Below, one piece after another: positions 32,889-36,273 of a DNA stretch of 36,273 bases (positions are counted from its first letter, which is position 1; each line of letters begins with the position of its first letter). Under the pieces are notes generated by a model, which searched no databases, was not told the DNA's origin, and saw only the letters and a program-made list of their open reading frames with translations. Both the position numbers and the translations under genes were made by a program. The stretch is from Paraburkholderia tuberum STM678 (GTDB lineage Bacteria > Pseudomonadota > Gammaproteobacteria > Burkholderiales > Burkholderiaceae): contig NZ_CADFGP010000066.1 of assembly GCF_902833905.1 (NCBI RefSeq), forward strand, positions 1 to 36,273. The letters are read 5' to 3'.

Positions 32889-33335
32889 ATGCACCACCCC
32901 TTCTTCCGCCTGGCTATCGCGCTGCCGCTCGCGGCTGCTTCGCTAACCGCTTTCGCCGCTTCGTCGGGCGCCATGATGGTGTCCGACTGCTGGATCCGCT
33001 CGATGCCGGGCGACGTGCCGTCCGGCGGCTACTTCAAGCTGATGAACATGGGAGACAAGCCCGTCGATCTCGAAGGTGTTAGCACCGATGCGTTCGGGAT
33101 GTCCATGCTGCATCAGACGCAGACTACCGGGAGCACGTCGAAGATGGTCATGGTCGACAAGGTGACCGTCCCGGCCAACGGGACACTCGCGTTCGCGCCG
33201 GGGGGGTATCACGTGATGTTCGAGAAGGAAAAGAAGCCGCTGACGGTCGGTTCGACGGTTCCCGTCACGTTCAAATTCAGTGACGGGGAGAGTATCGTCG
33301 GGCAATGCGCGGTGAAGAGCGCAACCGGCCAGTAA
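32889..33335 (+). CDS. PCu(A)C copper chaperone (148 aa)
   Basis: It is a periplasmic copper(I) chaperone of the PCuAC family, used for copper delivery, for example to cytochrome oxidase CuA. Residues 1-23 form a signal peptide ending in AFA. The full H-x10-M-x21-H-x-M copper motif is present: His75, Met86, His108 and Met110. GGYFKLMNMGDKPVDLEG near residues 46-63 is a typical segment. AGGAGG (32876-32881) lies seven bases before ATG 32889. It closes the copper cluster and is followed at once by a long inverted repeat. The C terminus shows an extra cysteine (GQCAVKS). Confidence 0.93.
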   Translation: MHHPFFRLAIALPLAAASLTAFAASSGAMMVSDCWIRSMPGDVPSGGYFKLMNMGDKPVDLEGVSTDAFGMSMLHQTQTTGSTSKMVMVDKVTVPANGTLAFAPGGYHVMFEKEKKPLTVGSTVPVTFKFSDGESIVGQCAVKSATGQ

Positions 33336-33341
33336 TGACGC

Positions 33342-33390
33342 TTGCAGCCCGCGCGAAATCGATCGCGAGACTTGAGAACGCGGGCTGCAA
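33342..33390 (+). terminator. Long inverted repeat after the copper cluster
   Basis: TTGCAGCCCGCG (33342-33353) and CGCGGGCTGCAA (33379-33390) form 12 perfect base pairs around a 25-base loop, which has a smaller hairpin of its own. It starts seven bases after the PCuAC stop. No T run follows, so it is probably a terminator or a 3' mRNA-stabilising structure. Confidence 0.7.
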
Positions 33391-33606
33391 CGATTCGGGC
33401 AAGCGGCGGACGTTTGTATCTGGTCAATGATGCTCGATGCGCTCGGCGGCACGCGAGCCCGAGCCGACTTTCGGACTCGCGACACCGCAACGGCCGCTTC
33501 GGAGGCGCAACCTGTCGTCTGTTGTATGGCGATGCCCCGAAGCACCCGGCGGATCGTCTAAACTGCAGAATCGACGAACAGGCCATTCCCGCTCGGCTAC
33601 CCCGCC

Positions 33607-33876
33607 ATGGCGCACATCTTCTTCGCTGCTTCGATTCAACGGCATATCGCAACGCCCGAGCGCGAGATCGACGCGCGCACGCTCGGCGAAGCACTGAAGG
33701 CCGTCTTCGCCGCGCAACCTCGACTGCGCGGCTACATCCTTGACGATCAGGGCTCACTGCGAAGACATCTCGCCGTGTTTGTCGACGGTCGGCCGGTGCG
33801 CGACCGACAACATCTGTCCGATGCGCTCGGCGAGGAAAGCCGGGTTTACGTCATACAGGCGTTGTCGGGCGGATAA
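33607..33876 (+). CDS. MoaD/ThiS-family sulfur-carrier-like protein (89 aa)
   Basis: The product has the beta-grasp fold of MoaD/ThiS and ends in the Gly-Gly needed for adenylation and thiocarboxylate formation (QALSGG). The pattern is a first strand AHIFFAASIQRHI, the helix TLGEALKAVFAAQPRLRG, strands HLAVFVDGRPV and SRVYVIQALSGG. Members act as sulfur carriers for molybdopterin or thiamine, or as protein modifiers. No MoeB, ThiF, MoaE or ThiG gene is nearby, so the partner is elsewhere or unknown. It lies 83 bases before a BNR-repeat gene on the same strand, with copy C of the hairpin element in between. The Shine-Dalgarno is weak. Confidence 0.82.
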   Translation: MAHIFFAASIQRHIATPEREIDARTLGEALKAVFAAQPRLRGYILDDQGSLRRHLAVFVDGRPVRDRQHLSDALGEESRVYVIQALSGG

Positions 33877-33900
33877 GAAGGTTCCACTCTTCCTCGAGCT

Positions 33901-33952
33901 TTGCATGGGACCGGAGTAAGCGCTAAAGCGCCAACTCTGGTCGACAGGAGAC
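33901..33952 (+). promoter_or_regulatory. Structured leader element, copy C (BNR gene)
   Basis: GACCGGAGT (33909-33917) pairs with ACTCTGGTC (33934-33942) over nine pairs including one G-U wobble. The inner hairpin is GCGC-TAAA-GCGC. CGACAGGAGAC follows; AGGAG at 33946-33950 is the ribosome binding site of the gene starting at 33960. Confidence 0.65.
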
Positions 33953-33959
33953 ACTCCAC

Positions 33960-35108
33960 ATGAGCGATCGATTGCTTGTTGCAACCCGCAAGGGATTGTT
34001 CGTTCTGCAAGCCGACGGCGAGGGCGGCTGGACGCTCGGTGAGCCGTATTTCGTCGGCGAGCCGGTGAGCATGGTGCTGCCTGATCCGCGCGACGGTTCG
34101 CTGTATGCCGCGCTCAATCTAGGCCACTTCGGCGTGAAGCTGCATCGCCGGCGCGCGGGCGTAGAGGATTGGGAAGAGTGCGCGGTCCCCGTCTACCCGC
34201 CGCAGCCTGCCGACGAGACGCATGCCGGTGACGGCGCGGACACGAGCGCGGACAATCCGAGCGCGGCCGTGCCCAGCCCGCCGGCTCCTCCCTGGACGCT
34301 CCAGCAAATCTGGTCGCTCGAAACCGGCGGCCCGGACGAGCCGGGCGTCCTGTGGGCCGGCACGATTCCCGGCGGGCTCTTCCGTTCCGACGACGGCGGC
34401 GACACATGGCTGCTCAACCGGGCGCTGTGGGATCGCCCGGAGCGCCGCGAATGGTTCGGAGGCGGCTACGACGCGCCGGGCATCCATTCCGTGATGGTCG
34501 ATCCGCGCGACAGCCGGCACGTGACGATCGGCGTGTCGTGTGGCGGCGTCTGGCAAACCGCCGACGGCGGCGCGACCTGGCGCGTTAGTGCCGAAGGCAT
34601 GGAGGCCGACTACATGCCGCCGGAGCGGCGCGGCGATGCCAACGTGCAAGACCCGCACCGCGTCGTGCAATGCGCCGCAAATCCAGAAGCGCTGTGGGCG
34701 CAGCATCACTGCGCGATCTTCCGCTCGACCGACGGCGCGGCGCACTGGCAGCGGATCGAAGCGCAGCCATCGAGCTTCGGCTTCGCGGTTGCCGTGCATC
34801 CGCGCGAGCCGGACACCGCGTGGTTTGTGCCCGCCGTGAAAGACCAGTGCCGGATCCCGGTGGACGGCCAGTTCGTCGTCACGCGCACACGCGACGGCGG
34901 CCGCACGTTCGAGCGTTTCTCGAACGGGTTGCCGCCTGCACCGGCGTATGACCTCGTGTATCGGCACGGGCTCGCTGTAGATGACTCCGGCACGCGCCTC
35001 GCAATGGCGTCGACCACCGGCGCGCTATGGACGTCCGACGACGGCGGCGAAAGCTGGCATTTGATTTCAGCGCATTTGCCGCCTGCTTATTGTGTTCGGT
35101 TTGGATGA
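33960..35108 (+). CDS. BNR-repeat (exo-alpha-sialidase-like / YVTN-fold) protein (382 aa)
   Basis: The product is a beta-propeller-like protein with BNR/Asp-box motifs: FRSDDGGDTWLL, WQTADGGATWRV, RTRDGGRTFERF and WTSDDGGESWHL. Asp-boxes are structural and do not by themselves make a sialidase; no set of catalytic residues is identified here. There is no signal peptide, so it appears cytosolic. A Pro/Ala/Asp-rich insert lies between about residues 80 and 115. The start is fixed by AGGAG nine bases upstream of ATG 33960. Members of this group are frequently labelled glycosyl hydrolase or photosystem-like assembly repeats; function is unknown. It follows the MoaD-like gene, which suggests a paired function. 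Confidence 0.85.
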   Translation: MSDRLLVATRKGLFVLQADGEGGWTLGEPYFVGEPVSMVLPDPRDGSLYAALNLGHFGVKLHRRRAGVEDWEECAVPVYPPQPADETHAGDGADTSADNPSAAVPSPPAPPWTLQQIWSLETGGPDEPGVLWAGTIPGGLFRSDDGGDTWLLNRALWDRPERREWFGGGYDAPGIHSVMVDPRDSRHVTIGVSCGGVWQTADGGATWRVSAEGMEADYMPPERRGDANVQDPHRVVQCAANPEALWAQHHCAIFRSTDGAAHWQRIEAQPSSFGFAVAVHPREPDTAWFVPAVKDQCRIPVDGQFVVTRTRDGGRTFERFSNGLPPAPAYDLVYRHGLAVDDSGTRLAMASTTGALWTSDDGGESWHLISAHLPPAYCVRFG

Positions 35109-35381
35109 GGGCGCGGGGCGGACTGGTGAGACATGAAACGCCTACATTGCCATTCATGCGCCGGACATAGCCTGAATGCGTGCATCGGCGTGATGGATCG
35201 ATACTTCGAGCCGTACGCGCCGGCGAACCGCTTTGTGCAGCTCGGCTTGTCGCAAGAGACCTTTTGACACTTCGCCGAACGTCTGATCAGCACCAGCAGT
35301 CACGCGGACGCTCCTGCGCGAGAGACAGCTTTTGGCGGAGGACGCAGCTACTACGGCGTCAAGGCGTGCGAGTCTTCAGTG

Positions 35382-35705
35382 TTACTTTTCCGCCTTTTTC
35401 TCCTCGTCTGCTGTACGTAGTGCTGCGTTAGCTGTGACCAGCAGTTTCGCATCGTGGTCCTGGACTGCAGCGTCAACCGTGTCGAACGCTTTCTTCAGAT
35501 CCTTTTGTGCCAGCTTTGTCGCGCTTCCATTTTCCAAAATGGTTTCCGCTTCCTTTCTCAGGCGCTTAACTAGTTTCGCGGCGCATCGGGTGTCGAGCGT
35601 CCCATTGATGACGAATTCACTGATGTAATTCGCCAGCGCGGCCAGCGTCGCAGCGGTCGACTCATTCGCGCCGCTCTTACCGCTCGTTTCGGACTTCTTG
35701 CTCAT
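35382..35705 (-). CDS. Lysine/alanine-rich hypothetical protein (107 aa)
   Basis: I do not recognise a family. The product is strongly helical and charged: SKKSETSGKSGANESTAATL, then ANYISEFVINGTL, KLVKRLRKEAETIL and KLAQKDLKKAFDTVD, ending LRTADEEKKAEK. It has no signal peptide or membrane segment. GGGAGAG lies a few bases before ATG 35705, giving good start support. The codon use is clearly less GC-rich than the window average, which suggests recent acquisition. It could be a small cytosolic or DNA-associated protein, but that is a guess. Confidence 0.6.
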   Translation of the reverse strand: MSKKSETSGKSGANESTAATLAALANYISEFVINGTLDTRCAAKLVKRLRKEAETILENGSATKLAQKDLKKAFDTVDAAVQDHDAKLLVTANAALRTADEEKKAEK

Positions 35706-36273
35706 CAGGACTCTCCCGTTAGGACATACTTCCGCAATGCAGGACCAACGCTACGCTCACGGTCGGTGTCGCATGAAATGGTGACAGACTTCGAGCGAAA
35801 ATAAGACGGTTTTTTTGGATGAAGAGGCGCTGTCATATCGCAACGTTCGGATATCGGTCGATTGTTGCCGCGTGGGGCTATGGGCGCGGTACTGCGGGGT
35901 GAATTTTGGTTTGCTACAGAATTGCTACAACTGGAGTGAGCGGCTATATCTGGCGGGCCTTGGGTTTGTCATTCCACCCTCTGAACTATCGCCCACGTGA
36001 AGGGGCAAAGCAACTTTGAACGTCCCAGTTCCACTGGCGGATTCAACCGGTCGATGCAATAGTTCGATGGAACCGCTTGCCGGCCCGCAGCGGAGGATCG
36101 TCGCAAGTCGACCCGTTGCAGCCGGTCGAGCAGTCTCTGTTCTAAGGGTAGGTATCGGAGTGGAACGGTCATTCCGTGCCATCGCCTGGGGGACAAGTCA
36201 TCGGCCTCTGCGGACGCTTAGACCCGTGAGTTGGTGAGGCGGCTTACGCCGTGCAAGGATGACGTCTTGCTCG
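35706..36273. other. Unassigned right-hand tail
   Basis: This 568-base stretch has short open frames on both strands but no recognised domain, RNA gene or terminator. The composition is mixed, with AT-rich parts around 35790-35830 and 35900-35930. It may contain a mobile-element remnant, but I cannot identify ends or a transposase. Confidence 0.4.

Noticed and set aside
36016..36237. Short ORFs and repeats-like sequence suggesting an insertion-sequence end
   Set aside because: No terminal inverted repeats, target duplication or transposase motif could be seen.

Overview
The window is a high-GC bacterial chromosome segment that looks like Burkholderia or Paraburkholderia (Betaproteobacteria). 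The basis is the codon style, the hutHCUDIFG gene set with the HutF/HutG route, and family resemblance of the glg, pdxY, LivK-like and PCuAC proteins. No rRNA or tRNA gene was recognised. The species call is an inference.

Layout. Positions 1-1190 are a lower-GC accessory edge. It holds the tail of an unknown gene, a possible 58-residue ORF, and an overlapping minus-strand pair: an exported protein followed by a ParB/sulfiredoxin-like protein. An exported alpha/beta hydrolase follows on the minus strand (1359-2471). Next come glycogen synthesis genes glgC and glgA, pyridoxal kinase pdxY, a conserved acidic protein, and an orphan LivK-type periplasmic binding protein, all on the plus strand. 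A minus-strand DUF3857/transglutaminase-like exported protein, a DNA-binding-like coiled-coil protein and a small plus-strand histidine-rich exported peptide with a strong terminator lead into the hut region.

Positions 12722-20951 are a minus-strand histidine utilisation operon in the order hutH, hutC, hutU, hutD, hutI, hutF, hutG. It encodes the full route from histidine to glutamate and formate. The upstream region carries three TTGTATATACAA-type palindromes, one of them over a plausible -35 box. A LysR regulator faces a TTG-started NAD-dependent epimerase. After these come a small membrane protein, a DUF899 thioredoxin-like protein, an NCS2 purine-type permease, and a lipoprotein with two PRC-barrel-like repeats that overlaps an MFS transporter.

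Positions about 28780-33400 look like an accessory patch. It starts with a deletion scar joining the 3' parts of a divergent oxidoreductase and a LacI regulator. A copper-handling cluster follows: a DUF2946 protein, an outer-membrane-type protein, CopC, CopD and PCuAC, ended by a long inverted repeat. A MoaD/ThiS-like protein then precedes a BNR-repeat protein, and the window ends with a lysine-rich hypothetical gene and an unassigned tail.

The most striking structure outside genes is a hairpin element of about 50 bp, present three times (2892-2942, 22277-22324 on the minus strand, 33901-33952). Two copies sit directly on the Shine-Dalgarno of glgC and of the BNR gene. The copies differ mostly by changes that keep the stem paired, which suggests a recurring structured 5' leader.
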